Notes under the pieces: model-generated
Seen by the model: only the letters and a program-made list of their open reading frames with translations
Database searches by the model: none
Told to the model about the DNA's origin: nothing
In this document: positions 1-6,743 of the stretch, piece after piece
Layout: each line of letters starts with the position of its first letter
Position numbering within the stretch: the stretch's first letter is position 1
Position numbers and translations under genes: made by a program
Source: CAZGMC01 sp964526565
Lineage (GTDB): Bacteria; Pseudomonadota; Alphaproteobacteria; DSM-16000; Inquilinaceae
Reading direction: 5' to 3'
DNA: 52,334 bases
NCBI GenBank assembly: GCA_964526565.1
Contig: CAZGMC010000017.1
Location: 1-52,334 of the forward strand

Positions 1-63
1 GGGCCGGGCAGGGCGGACTGCGCCGATGCTGCGGCGGATCGGCCGGCGTGGTGCGGTGGCAGC

Positions 64-243
64 CTAGCGGTCCGGGTCCTGATCGTCCCCACTGCCGCGG
101 CGGCCGCGCTGCTGGGCCTTGCGCCGGGCCAGGTTGGCCCGCAGGGCCGCGGCCTCGCGCCGCTTGCGATTTGCGGCAGCGGGGGGCGGGTGCTCGCGGG
201 TCTCGTGCCCCTGCGGCTGCGACTCGGGCCTGTCCTTGCTCAT
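64..243 (-). CDS. small basic hypothetical protein (59 aa)
   Basis: A 59-residue reading frame starting MSKDRPESQPQGHE and ending in DDQDPDR. The N-terminal third is polar and proline-rich; the middle is strongly basic, with an arginine/alanine helix of the type RREAAALRANLARRKAQ. An AGGAG Shine-Dalgarno lies 9 nt before the ATG. It has no signal peptide or membrane segment. Small Arg-rich proteins with this ALRANLxRRK helix are common in alphaproteobacteria, but I know no function for them. The frame is clean and the ribosome site good, so I think it is real; its role is unknown. Confidence 0.6.
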   Translation of the reverse strand: MSKDRPESQPQGHETREHPPPAAANRKRREAAALRANLARRKAQQRGRRGSGDDQDPDR

Positions 244-393
244 CGGAGTCTGCTCCTAGAAGCGTTCTTTCGCATGCGGGGCTCGCGCACCTTGCCGGCG
301 TCGCGCGGTCCGGACGGGCCGCCGCGGAAGCCTTGAAACGCCTTGCAGCGCGCGCATGTGATGTGGCAGGGTCTGGCCATATTGCCAACAGGC

Positions 394-465
394 GCTGCCG
401 TAGCTCAGGGGTAGAGCACCCCCTTGGTAAGGGGGAGGTCGTAGGTTCAAATCCCACCGGCAGCA
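394..465 (+). tRNA. tRNA-Thr (GGT anticodon)
   Basis: Complete cloverleaf. The acceptor stem is GCTGCCG/CGGCAGC with discriminator A465; D-arm TAGCTCAGGGGTAGAGC; anticodon stem CCCCC/GGGGG around loop TTGGTAA, giving anticodon GGT; T-arm contains GGTTCAAATCC. CCA is not encoded. A short perfect hairpin (ACCGG/CCGGT, 481-495) lies just downstream. The BrnTA module follows, so this tRNA could have served as an integration site, but no direct repeat of the tRNA 3' end was seen. Confidence 0.97.
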
Positions 466-631
466 TCATTCTTGTCGGCTACCGGGTTATCCGGTTCTTG
501 GCAAAGTTGGCAACGGGCATGTGGCAGTATCTTAGGTGCCCGATTTGAAAATAGTGGTATTGAGGCCTTTTCCTGTGTTTCTTGCGTGAAGTAAAGTAGT
601 GGGGACTGGGCGAACGTATGTTGACCGATGT

Positions 632-680
632 AATGGGAATAATTGAGCCCATTTGTCCCTTCGCTTATTTGTCCTTTCGC
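632..680 (+). promoter_or_regulatory. candidate brnTA operator: inverted repeat plus two direct repeats
   Basis: Upstream of brnT there is an inverted repeat AATGGG-N10-CCCATT (632-653), overlapping two direct copies of a 14-mer, ATTTGTCCCTTCGC (651-664) and ATTTGTCCTTTCGC (667-680), 13/14 identical with a 16-bp period. A TTGACC hexamer at 621-626 could be a -35. BrnA-family antitoxins are known to repress their own promoter, so these repeats are the obvious operator candidates. Function is inferred from position only. Confidence 0.45.
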
Positions 681-723
681 AACTACGGAAGAATTGTACC
701 GTCTCTGTGGAGATGCCGTCTTC

Positions 724-999
724 ATGGGTTATGAATGGGACCCGCGGAAAAATGAAGCAGATCGGCGGATACATGGTATAGATTTTCGAGGTGCGGCTCT
801 GATTTTTGACGGTCTTGTTTTGGAGAAAGCTGATGGTCGCCGCGACTACGGTGAAGAGCGTCGTATCGCGGTGGGAGTGTCTTCGGGTGAAAGTCTGTTT
901 GTTGCGTTCACATGGAGAAACGGAAATCGGCGTATTATTTCGGCAAGAAGGGCGAGACGCGATGAGAGACAAGAATATCGTGCGGTATACCCGGGATGA
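724..999 (+). CDS. brnT: BrnT-type toxin (ribonuclease) of a type II toxin-antitoxin pair
   Basis: 91 residues from MGYEWDPRKNEADRRIHGID. This N-terminus is the BrnT/DUF497 signature (F/Y-E-W-D-P-x-K-x-x-x-N/D...HGI-x-F), followed by the acidic 'DGLVLEKADGRRDYGEERR' stretch and the C-terminal RRISARRARRDERQEY-like helix. BrnT is a RelE-fold ribonuclease neutralised by BrnA. I chose the ATG at 724, not the upstream in-frame ATG at 643, because homologues begin directly at the YEWDP motif; a GGAG lies about 11 nt upstream. It overlaps brnA by 38 bp, as expected for a translationally coupled pair. GC content is lower than in its neighbours, suggesting transfer. Confidence 0.88.
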   Translation: MGYEWDPRKNEADRRIHGIDFRGAALIFDGLVLEKADGRRDYGEERRIAVGVSSGESLFVAFTWRNGNRRIISARRARRDERQEYRAVYPG

Positions 1000-1270
1000 C
1001 CTGCCCAGAGACGAAACGGACTGGGAGCGGGTTCGGCGCATGACGGATGAGGAAATCGACGAAGCTGCCCGATCGGACCCGGACGCGCAGCCGACCGATG
1101 CCGGTTTCTGGAAAGATGCGCGCCGGATCATGCCGGAGAATGAGCGTTCGGCATCAGTCCGGCTCGATCGAGACGTGCTGAATTGGTTTATGAGCCGGGA
1201 CGAGGCCTGCCAGTCCCACATTAACACCGTGCTGCGCGCGTATATTGATCATCAAGAAAAGATCAACTGA
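962..1270 (+). CDS. brnA: BrnA-type antitoxin
   Basis: 102 residues from MRDKNIVRYTRDDLPR. The protein has the typical BrnA order: an N-terminal 'DETDWERVRRMTDEEIDEAA' segment, a linker with FWKDARRIMP that binds BrnT, and a C-terminal ribbon-helix-helix DNA-binding domain (SVRLDRDVLNWFMS ... INTVLRAYIDHQ). It should bind BrnT and repress the operon. The start lies inside brnT in a different frame; this overlap is the family's normal arrangement. An imperfect hairpin at 1279-1300 follows the stop and may end the transcript, though it lacks a U-tract. Confidence 0.9.
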   Translation: MRDKNIVRYTRDDLPRDETDWERVRRMTDEEIDEAARSDPDAQPTDAGFWKDARRIMPENERSASVRLDRDVLNWFMSRDEACQSHINTVLRAYIDHQEKIN

Positions 1271-1748
1271 TTTCAACGCCGAGAGGGCGGTTCCCTCGGT
1301 ACATCTTTCCAGCCTGTCGGTTGCCAATTCCTGGGCTGTCCTGACACAAGCTCCTCGCCCATGCGGCAGATGTTCGCCCGGCGGCGACAGGCATGCGGCT
1401 CGCGTGGTATCCTGAAAGCATTGGGAAACCACGCATGGGCGTGTCATGTCGCTGTTGGCCTTGTTCAGCCTGTTCCGGCTGGGACCTCTGGTTCCTGCCG
1501 AGTTGACCCGAGTTGACCGTTGGCCGGCCGCGTGCCGTCCGCCGGTGTTGGCGAGAGGGCAGGGGCGTCCGCCGGAGGTATTGCCGGGCCGGCGCCGCGA
1601 TTGATGACGTGTCCGATTGGTACCGGCCGGTGCGATGCGGCCGGCAAGGGGGCATGCTCTGCCGTTGCCCGGCCGGCGATCCCGCGGTATCCGGTGGCAC
1701 GGTACCCGCAGCCCAGATGACAGGTACCGCCGCGGAGGATCCGAGCTC
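1271..1748. other. intergenic region between brnA and aguA
   Basis: 478 bp with no convincing gene. It holds an imperfect hairpin (CCGAGAGGG/CCCTCGG, about 1279-1300) and a short direct repeat CGAGTTGACC around 1498-1518. A 52-codon frame at 1446-1604 begins with a hydrophobic run but becomes Arg/Pro-rich and has no clear ribosome site. The longer frames on the minus strand are shadows of aguA. Confidence 0.5.
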
Positions 1749-2762
1749 ATGCCCACGCCAGCCGAACTGGGCTTCGTCATGCCCGCCGAGTGGGAGCCGC
1801 ACGCGCGCTGCTGGATGGCTTGGCCATGCCGGCGGGCCACCTGGGGCGATGCCATGGATGCCGCCCGCGACGCCTATGCCGCCGTGGCCCGTGCCATTGC
1901 CGCTTTCGAGCCGGTGACGATGCTGTGCAACCCGGCCGACGTGGCCGAGGCCTCGCTGGCCTGCGGCCGCGGCATCGACGTCCTGCCGATGGAGACCGAC
2001 GACAGCTGGACGCGCGACATCGGGCCGACCTTCCTGGTGGATCGTCGCGGCGGCCTGGCCGGGGTCGACTGGCGGTTCAACGGCTATGGCGAGAAGTTCC
2101 GTCCCTATGACCGCGACGCCGACCTGGCCCGGCGCCTGCTGGAACGCACCGGCGCCGGGCGCTTCGCGGCGCCGATCGTGCTGGAGGGCGGCGCCATCCA
2201 CAGCGATGGCGAGGGCACCCTGCTGGTGACGGAGACCGCAATCCTGAACCGCAACCGCAATCCCGGCCTGGACCGGCGCGATGCGGAGCGGGTGTTGTGC
2301 GACCACCTGGGCGCCGCCAGGGTGATCTGGCTGCCCGGCGGGCTGGAGGACGACGAGACCGACGGCCATGTCGACAACGTCGCCTGCTTCGTCCGGCCGG
2401 GGGTGGTGCTGGCGCTGACCACGGACGACCCGAGCGACGGCAACCATGCCGTCCTGCACGAGAACCTGGCGGTGTTGCGCGGTGCGGTGGACGCCGCCGA
2501 GCGGCCGCTGCAGGTCCTGACGGTGGCGCAGCCGCCGCGCCGCGAGCGCCAGGGGCGGCGGCTGGCGCTGTCCTACGTGAACCTGTATGTCGCCAATGGC
2601 GGTGTCGTCATGCCGGAGTTCGAGGCGGCGACGGACGACAAGGCGTACCGTGTGGTGCGCGACGCCTTCCGCGATCGGCGCGTGGTGCGCGTGCCGGCCC
2701 TGGACATCGTCGCCGGCGGCGGCGGCATTCACTGCGTCACGCAGCAGCAGCCGGCAGTCTGA
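1749..2762 (+). CDS. aguA: agmatine deiminase (peptidyl-arginine deiminase family)
   Basis: 337 residues. It hydrolyses agmatine to N-carbamoylputrescine and ammonia, the first step from agmatine to putrescine, in the cytoplasm. Visible motifs: PAEWEPHARCWMAWP at the N-terminus, the substrate-binding METDDSWTRDIGPTF (about residues 80-95), EGGAIHSDGEGT, and DDETDGHVDN with the catalytic Asp/His. The nucleophilic Cys329 sits in GGGGIHCVTQQQP at the C-terminus, exactly where the family has it. Start chosen at MPTPAELG because a GGAGGA lies about 9 nt upstream. No second putrescine gene (carbamoylputrescine amidase) is in the window. Confidence 0.93.
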   Translation: MPTPAELGFVMPAEWEPHARCWMAWPCRRATWGDAMDAARDAYAAVARAIAAFEPVTMLCNPADVAEASLACGRGIDVLPMETDDSWTRDIGPTFLVDRRGGLAGVDWRFNGYGEKFRPYDRDADLARRLLERTGAGRFAAPIVLEGGAIHSDGEGTLLVTETAILNRNRNPGLDRRDAERVLCDHLGAARVIWLPGGLEDDETDGHVDNVACFVRPGVVLALTTDDPSDGNHAVLHENLAVLRGAVDAAERPLQVLTVAQPPRRERQGRRLALSYVNLYVANGGVVMPEFEAATDDKAYRVVRDAFRDRRVVRVPALDIVAGGGGIHCVTQQQPAV

Positions 2763-2885
2763 GGGCAATCCTGCCGCGGTGCATCACATCAGTGCAGCCG
2801 GCTGACTTCCCACGTCTGTCGCTGCAGCCCTGGCCTGCCGATGCTGGTCCTGGCCGCCAGAACCGATCGGCTGCCTACAAAGGTC

Positions 2886-2914
2886 TTGACACGAGACCGC
2901 AATATTGCCTATAT
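2886..2914 (+). promoter_or_regulatory. strong sigma-70-type promoter for the ncRNA candidate
   Basis: A perfect TTGACA -35 box (2886-2891), a 17-bp spacer and CTATAT (2909-2914) as -10, in a locally AT-richer stretch. No coding region follows on this strand before the terminator at 2996-3033, so the transcript would be a short RNA starting near 2921. Confidence 0.65.
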
Positions 2915-2920
2915 CTGCAT

Positions 2921-3033
2921 TGTCTCGATGAGACGCGATAGCGCCCTTAGTGCCGTAGGGGCGTATGGGAGCAAGGTTCCCGACGAGTGGACACAGCCCC
3001 GTGCCTGTCAGGTGCGGGGCTTTTCATTTTTTT
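2921..3033 (+). ncRNA. candidate small structured RNA (about 110 nt)
   Basis: Between the promoter at 2886-2914 and a textbook terminator there is no open reading frame of note, but there are consecutive hairpins: GTCTC-GAT-GAGAC (about 2922-2934); ATA(G)CGCCC paired with GGGCGTAT (about 2938-2965); a small GGGA/TCCC hairpin; then the terminator stem. It lies between convergent features (aguA on +, tRNA-Cys on -), so it is a free-standing transcription unit, not a leader. I do not recognise the family: it lacks the SRP core and the 6S bubble. It could be a trans-acting sRNA. Confidence 0.5.
2996..3033 (+). terminator. rho-independent terminator
   Basis: Stem GCCCCG/CGGGGC (2996-3001 with 3015-3020), extended inward by two G-U pairs and CCT/AGG around a 3-nt loop, followed by TTTTCATTTTTTT. 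It is one of the clearest intrinsic terminators in the window. Confidence 0.85.
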
Positions 3034-3172
3034 GTCGATTGAACAAGGATCAAGGCAATCTGCCGTGGCGGACCGGCACCTGTGTCACCCGGCACCCGTG
3101 GCGGGCCGGCACGCATGCCAACCCCAGCCGAAAACGGCCGCGCCATGCGGCACTTTCGCCTCAAGGGGGATT

Positions 3173-3246
3173 TGGAGGCGCGAGCCGGAATCGAACCGGC
3201 GTATACGGATTTGCAGTCCGCTGCTTCACCACTCAGCCATCGCGCC
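3173..3246 (-). tRNA. tRNA-Cys (GCA anticodon)
   Basis: Read on the minus strand: acceptor GGCGCGA/TCGCGCC, D-arm GGCTGAGTGGTGAAGC, anticodon stem GCGGA/TCCGT around CTGCAAA giving anticodon GCA, T-arm with GGTTCGATTCC, discriminator T as in tRNA-Cys, and an encoded CCA (3173-3175). Confidence 0.96.
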
Positions 3247-3474
3247 GTCACACACCCTGACCCTACATACGCGGACCGGGCGGCACCGGTCAAGCGAGCC
3301 GGGGACGGTGTCTTCGGGCAACACTCCGTTGCCGGAATGCACCGCCTCTGCAATGGATCTGGCCCCGCCGGTCGGATTTTTCTAGAGTGGCCCGAACCTG
3401 CCCGTGCGGGCACCGGTCCTGCCGTCCGATACGGCTGCCGCCGCACACGCCGGAAAACCATGGCCGGGGAAACC

Positions 3475-4131
3475 ATGTCCGACTACACCATTGCCCGCCT
3501 CAATATGGTCGACGGTCAGATCAAACCCAACCGGGTCACCGATGGCGCGCTGCTCGACGCCTTCCTGGAGGTGCCGCGCGAGCTGTTCGTGCCCAAGGCC
3601 ATGCGCGGCATCGCCTATGTCGACGAGGACATCCGCATCGCCGACGACCGCTGGCTGACCGAGCCGATGGTGCTGGGCCGGCTGCTGCAGGAAGCGCGGA
3701 TCGGGCCGGACGACGTGGCGCTCGATGTCGGCTGCGCCAGCGGCTACTCGACGGCTGTCATCGCCCGGCTGTGCAACACCGTCGTTGCCGTGGAGAGCGA
3801 TCCGGAGCTGGCGCGGCAGGCGACGCAGCTGCTGGCCCAACTCGGCGTGGACAACGCGGTGGTGATGGAGGGGCAACTCGCCGGGGGCCACCCGCCGCAG
3901 GCACCCTACCAGTGCATCGTGCTCAACGGCGCCGTCGCCGCAGTCCCCGAAACGCTGACGGCGCAGCTTGCCGACGGCGGCCGCCTTGTCGCCGTGGTGC
4001 GCTCCGGCAGCGGCATGGGCCGGGGGACGCTGTTCATGCGCCTCGGCGACAGCCTGTCGCGCCGCGAGCTGTTCGATGCGGCCACGCCGTTCCTGCCCGG
4101 CTTCGAGCCGCGGCCGGCCTTCCAGTTCTGA
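3475..4131 (+). CDS. protein-L-isoaspartate O-methyltransferase-like protein
   Basis: 218 residues from MSDYTIARLNMVDGQIKPN. The family uses S-adenosylmethionine to methylate isoaspartyl residues for repair. The N-terminal MVDGQIKPNRVTD and 'PRELFVPKAMRGIAYVDEDI' segments match Pcm-like proteins, and the SAM motif I is ALDVGCASGYSTAVIA, with VVAVESD as motif II. This alphaproteobacterial subgroup always sits before a rhodanese and TolC, as here, and its true substrate is uncertain. An ATG 15 nt upstream (3460) is possible; I prefer 3475 because GGGGA precedes it at about 7 nt and homologues begin there. Confidence 0.82.
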   Translation: MSDYTIARLNMVDGQIKPNRVTDGALLDAFLEVPRELFVPKAMRGIAYVDEDIRIADDRWLTEPMVLGRLLQEARIGPDDVALDVGCASGYSTAVIARLCNTVVAVESDPELARQATQLLAQLGVDNAVVMEGQLAGGHPPQAPYQCIVLNGAVAAVPETLTAQLADGGRLVAVVRSGSGMGRGTLFMRLGDSLSRRELFDAATPFLPGFEPRPAFQF

Positions 4132-4145
4132 CGGGGCCGGTGCCG

Positions 4146-4484
4146 ATGGGCATGGACGCCGCGGACGCGACGGAGATCGATGTGGAGGGACTGGATGGCT
4201 GGCTGAAGGCCGGCACGCCGGTCGCCCTGCTGGACGTGCGCGAGCCGTGGGAGGTCGCGATCTGCATGCTGCCCGGCAGCCGGCACGTGCCCATGGGCCT
4301 GGTGCCGGGGCACCTGCAGGCGCTGCCCCGCGACCGGCCGCTGGTCGTGCTGTGCCATCACGGCATCCGCAGCGGCCACGTCGCCGCCTGGCTGCGCCGC
4401 CAGGGCCTGACCAATGCCATCAACCTTGCCGGCGGGATCGACGCATGGGCCTGCCGCATCGAACCGGAAATGGGGCGATACTGA
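4146..4484 (+). CDS. rhodanese-like single-domain protein
   Basis: 112 residues. The domain runs the whole length: LLDVREPWEVAICMLPGSRHVPMG is the substrate-binding half, and the active-site loop is LCHHGIRSGH with the persulfide-forming cysteine; the end is NLAGGIDAWA. The CHHGxRS loop is typical of small cytoplasmic rhodaneses. Its stop overlaps the tolC start in TGATG, implying translational coupling, and it begins 15 nt after the methyltransferase; all are probably one operon. A second ATG two codons later (4152) is equally possible. Physiological sulfur acceptor unknown. Confidence 0.87.
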   Translation: MGMDAADATEIDVEGLDGWLKAGTPVALLDVREPWEVAICMLPGSRHVPMGLVPGHLQALPRDRPLVVLCHHGIRSGHVAAWLRRQGLTNAINLAGGIDAWACRIEPEMGRY

Positions 4485-5866
4485 TGTCCTGGTTGACATG
4501 GAGTGGGCGGGGCCGGGCGCGGACCGGCAGCCTTGCCGCTGCCGCTTTCGCCGCGGTATTCGCCGCCCTGCCGGTCGGTGCCGAGACGCTGCAGGATGCG
4601 CTCGCCATCGCCTATCAGACCAACCCGGCGCTGGCCTCGCAGCGCGAGGCCCTGCTCAGCACCAATGAGCAGGTGCCGCAGGCACTGGCGGGCCTGCGTC
4701 CGTTCGCCACCGCGACCGGGTCGGTCGGGGCCGAGTACCTCGACACGGACATCAACGAGTCGGAGACGATCAATCCGGCGTCGATTGGCGTCGCCATCAG
4801 TCAGCCGATCTACCGCGGCGGCCGCACCTCCGCCGATATCGACGTGGCCGAAGCGGCGGTGCAGGCCGGACGGGCGCAGCTCTTCGACACCGAGCAGAGC
4901 GTGCTGCTCGACGTCGTCATCGCCTACATGAATGTTCTGCGCGAAGAGGCGGTGCTGGAGCTGCAGATCAACAACGAGCAGGTGTTGCAGCGGCAGTTGC
5001 AGGCGACCCAGGACCGCTTTGCCGTGGGCGAGGTGACGCGCACCGACGTGAGCCAGGCCGAGGCGCGGCTGGCCGACGCGACGGCGGCGCGGATCCAGGC
5101 GGAGGGCCTGCTGCGGACGGCGCGTTCCAACTATGTCCGCGTGGTCGGGCAGGCGCCGGGCACGCTGGAGGTGCCGTCGGCGCTGACCATCCTGCCGGTC
5201 TCGCTCGACGAGGCGGTGGCGCTGGCCGAGACGCACAACCCGGCCATCGTCGCCGCCGTCTTCAATGAACGGGCGGCGCAGGCGCAGGTCCGCTCGGTGC
5301 GCGGCGAACTGCTGCCGGAGGTGCGTGTGGTCGGTCAGATGGAGCATGTCGAGGAGCCGTCGAGCATCGTCGACCGGTCGACCGGCGCCAGCATCACTGC
5401 CGAGGTGACGGTGCCGCTGTACCAGTCCGGTGCGGTCTATTCGCGGGTGCGAGAGGCTCGCTATATTGCCGAGCAGCGCCGCATCGAGGTGGAGGACGCA
5501 CGGCGGGCCGTCGTCGACGCGGCCATCGCCGCGTGGGAGGAGCTGATCACCGCAAGGGGAACGATCCAGTCGCGACAGGCGGCCGTGGCGGCAGCGGAGA
5601 TCGCCCTCGACGGCGTCAACCAGGAGGCGCTGGTCGGGGCGCGCACGGTGCTCGACGTGCTGGACGCACAGCAGGAGCTGCTCGATTCGCAGGTGGCGCT
5701 GGTCCGCGCCCGGCGGGACGAGGTGGTCGCCCAGTTCCGCGTCCTCTCGGCCGTCGGCCGGCTGACGGCACCGGAACTGGCGCTGCCGGTCGACTACTAC
5801 GACATCGATCGGGCCTACAACGCCACACGCGCGCGCTGGTGGGGCACTTCGATCATCGACGATTAG
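4484..5866 (+). CDS. tolC: TolC family outer membrane efflux protein
   Basis: 460 residues with a Sec signal peptide (hydrophobic LAAAAFAAVFAALPVGA, cleavage before ETLQDAL). The mature protein shows the two OEP repeats: ETLQDALAIAYQTNPAL and later SLDEAVALAETHNPAI open each helical pair, each followed by alternating beta segments (e.g. TATGSVGAEY, GVAISQPIYRGGRTS; AEVTVPLYQSGAVYSR). The family trimerises into a channel-tunnel spanning the outer membrane and periplasm for type I secretion and RND efflux. Its inner-membrane partners are not in the window. The gene overlaps the rhodanese stop by one base. Confidence 0.93.
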   Translation: MSWLTWSGRGRARTGSLAAAAFAAVFAALPVGAETLQDALAIAYQTNPALASQREALLSTNEQVPQALAGLRPFATATGSVGAEYLDTDINESETINPASIGVAISQPIYRGGRTSADIDVAEAAVQAGRAQLFDTEQSVLLDVVIAYMNVLREEAVLELQINNEQVLQRQLQATQDRFAVGEVTRTDVSQAEARLADATAARIQAEGLLRTARSNYVRVVGQAPGTLEVPSALTILPVSLDEAVALAETHNPAIVAAVFNERAAQAQVRSVRGELLPEVRVVGQMEHVEEPSSIVDRSTGASITAEVTVPLYQSGAVYSRVREARYIAEQRRIEVEDARRAVVDAAIAAWEELITARGTIQSRQAAVAAAEIALDGVNQEALVGARTVLDVLDAQQELLDSQVALVRARRDEVVAQFRVLSAVGRLTAPELALPVDYYDIDRAYNATRARWWGTSIIDD

Positions 5867-5890
5867 ACGCGCCGCGGCATGTGCGGAGCA

Positions 5891-5937
5891 GGCCGCTTAA
5901 AGGTTTCCTTACCGGTGGTCCTTTACACGGAGCGGCC
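5891..5937 (+). terminator. long stem-loop after tolC
   Basis: GGCCGCT (5891-5897) pairs with AGCGGCC (5931-5937), and AAAGG (5899-5903) with CCTTT (5920-5924). It lies 25 nt past the tolC stop and is followed by TGTTTAT. It may be a weak terminator or an RNA-processing hairpin separating tolC from popZ. Confidence 0.45.
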
Positions 5938-5984
5938 AGTGTTTATCCTCTCTCGATTGCTACCGCGGGTCGGGGCGCGGACGG

Positions 5985-6671
5985 ATGAATGAGCCGAGGA
6001 CGCAACAGGAACCCTCGATGGAGGAAATCCTCGCCTCCATCCGGCGCATCATTTCCGAAGACGGCGCCCGCGAGGGGGAAGAGGACCGGGCCGAAGAGCC
6101 ACCACCGGCGGAGCCTGAGCCGGTACCGGAGCCTGTACCGGCCGAACCGCCGCCGGTCCAGGCGGCTGCAGTCGTCGAGGACGACGAGCCGGACGACGTC
6201 CTGGATCTGACTGACGAGGTGCCTGGCGACGAGCCCCATGCGGCCCCACGGCCCGAGCTGCCGGAGGACGGGCCCGACGACCCCGACGAGCCCGACGAGC
6301 CCGACGAGCCGCACATGCCGCCGCCGCGGGACGAGGCCCCGCCGCCCGAAGCGCCGGTGCCGCCGCGGGACGAGGCCCCGCCGCGCCGGGCCGGACCGCC
6401 GGACGACGACGAGGATCGGCTCGTTTCGGCGGCGACGGCGCATGCCGTGGAGGATGTGTTCGCCAGGCTGCTCGGGCCGGAGGAGGAGCCGCGCCCTGTC
6501 GCGGCGCCGACCGCCGCCGCCGGCGGCAAGACCGTGGAAGAGATCGTGCGCGAACTGCTGCGGCCGATGCTGCGGGAGTGGCTTGACGCGAACCTGCGGG
6601 ACATGGTCGAACACGCGGTACGGCGCGAAGTCGAGCAGCTGAGCCGCAGCGTCTGGCGCCGCCGCGACTGA
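5985..6671 (+). CDS. popZ: PopZ / DUF2497 polar organising protein
   Basis: 228 residues. PopZ forms a polar matrix that tethers the ParB-origin complex and cell-cycle kinases in alphaproteobacteria. The N-terminal interaction helix EPSMEEILASIRRIISED (about residues 9-26) and the C-terminal oligomerisation helices (TVEEIVRELLRPMLREWLDANLRDMVEHAVRREVE) are both clear. Between them lies a long acidic, proline-rich linker (about 30-145) with DEP tripeptide repeats and two copies of PPRDEAPP. The linker is disordered and acidic in the family. It sits between tolC and valS, its usual place. Confidence 0.9.
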   Translation: MNEPRTQQEPSMEEILASIRRIISEDGAREGEEDRAEEPPPAEPEPVPEPVPAEPPPVQAAAVVEDDEPDDVLDLTDEVPGDEPHAAPRPELPEDGPDDPDEPDEPDEPHMPPPRDEAPPPEAPVPPRDEAPPRRAGPPDDDEDRLVSAATAHAVEDVFARLLGPEEEPRPVAAPTAAAGGKTVEEIVRELLRPMLREWLDANLRDMVEHAVRREVEQLSRSVWRRRD

Positions 6672-6743
6672 CCGGCGCATTGCCGCCGGGCGGGCACCGC
6701 CGCGGCGCCGTCCGCGGCCGCTGCCGAACGGGAAGCATCTGCC

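Noticed and set aside
1446..1604. 52-codon ORF with a hydrophobic start
   Set aside because: No ribosome site, and the sequence turns Arg/Pro-rich as in random high-GC DNA.
1263..2768. 501-codon minus-strand frame
   Set aside because: Shadow of aguA: it lies antisense to a complete, motif-bearing enzyme and is His/Arg/Gln-rich with no domain.
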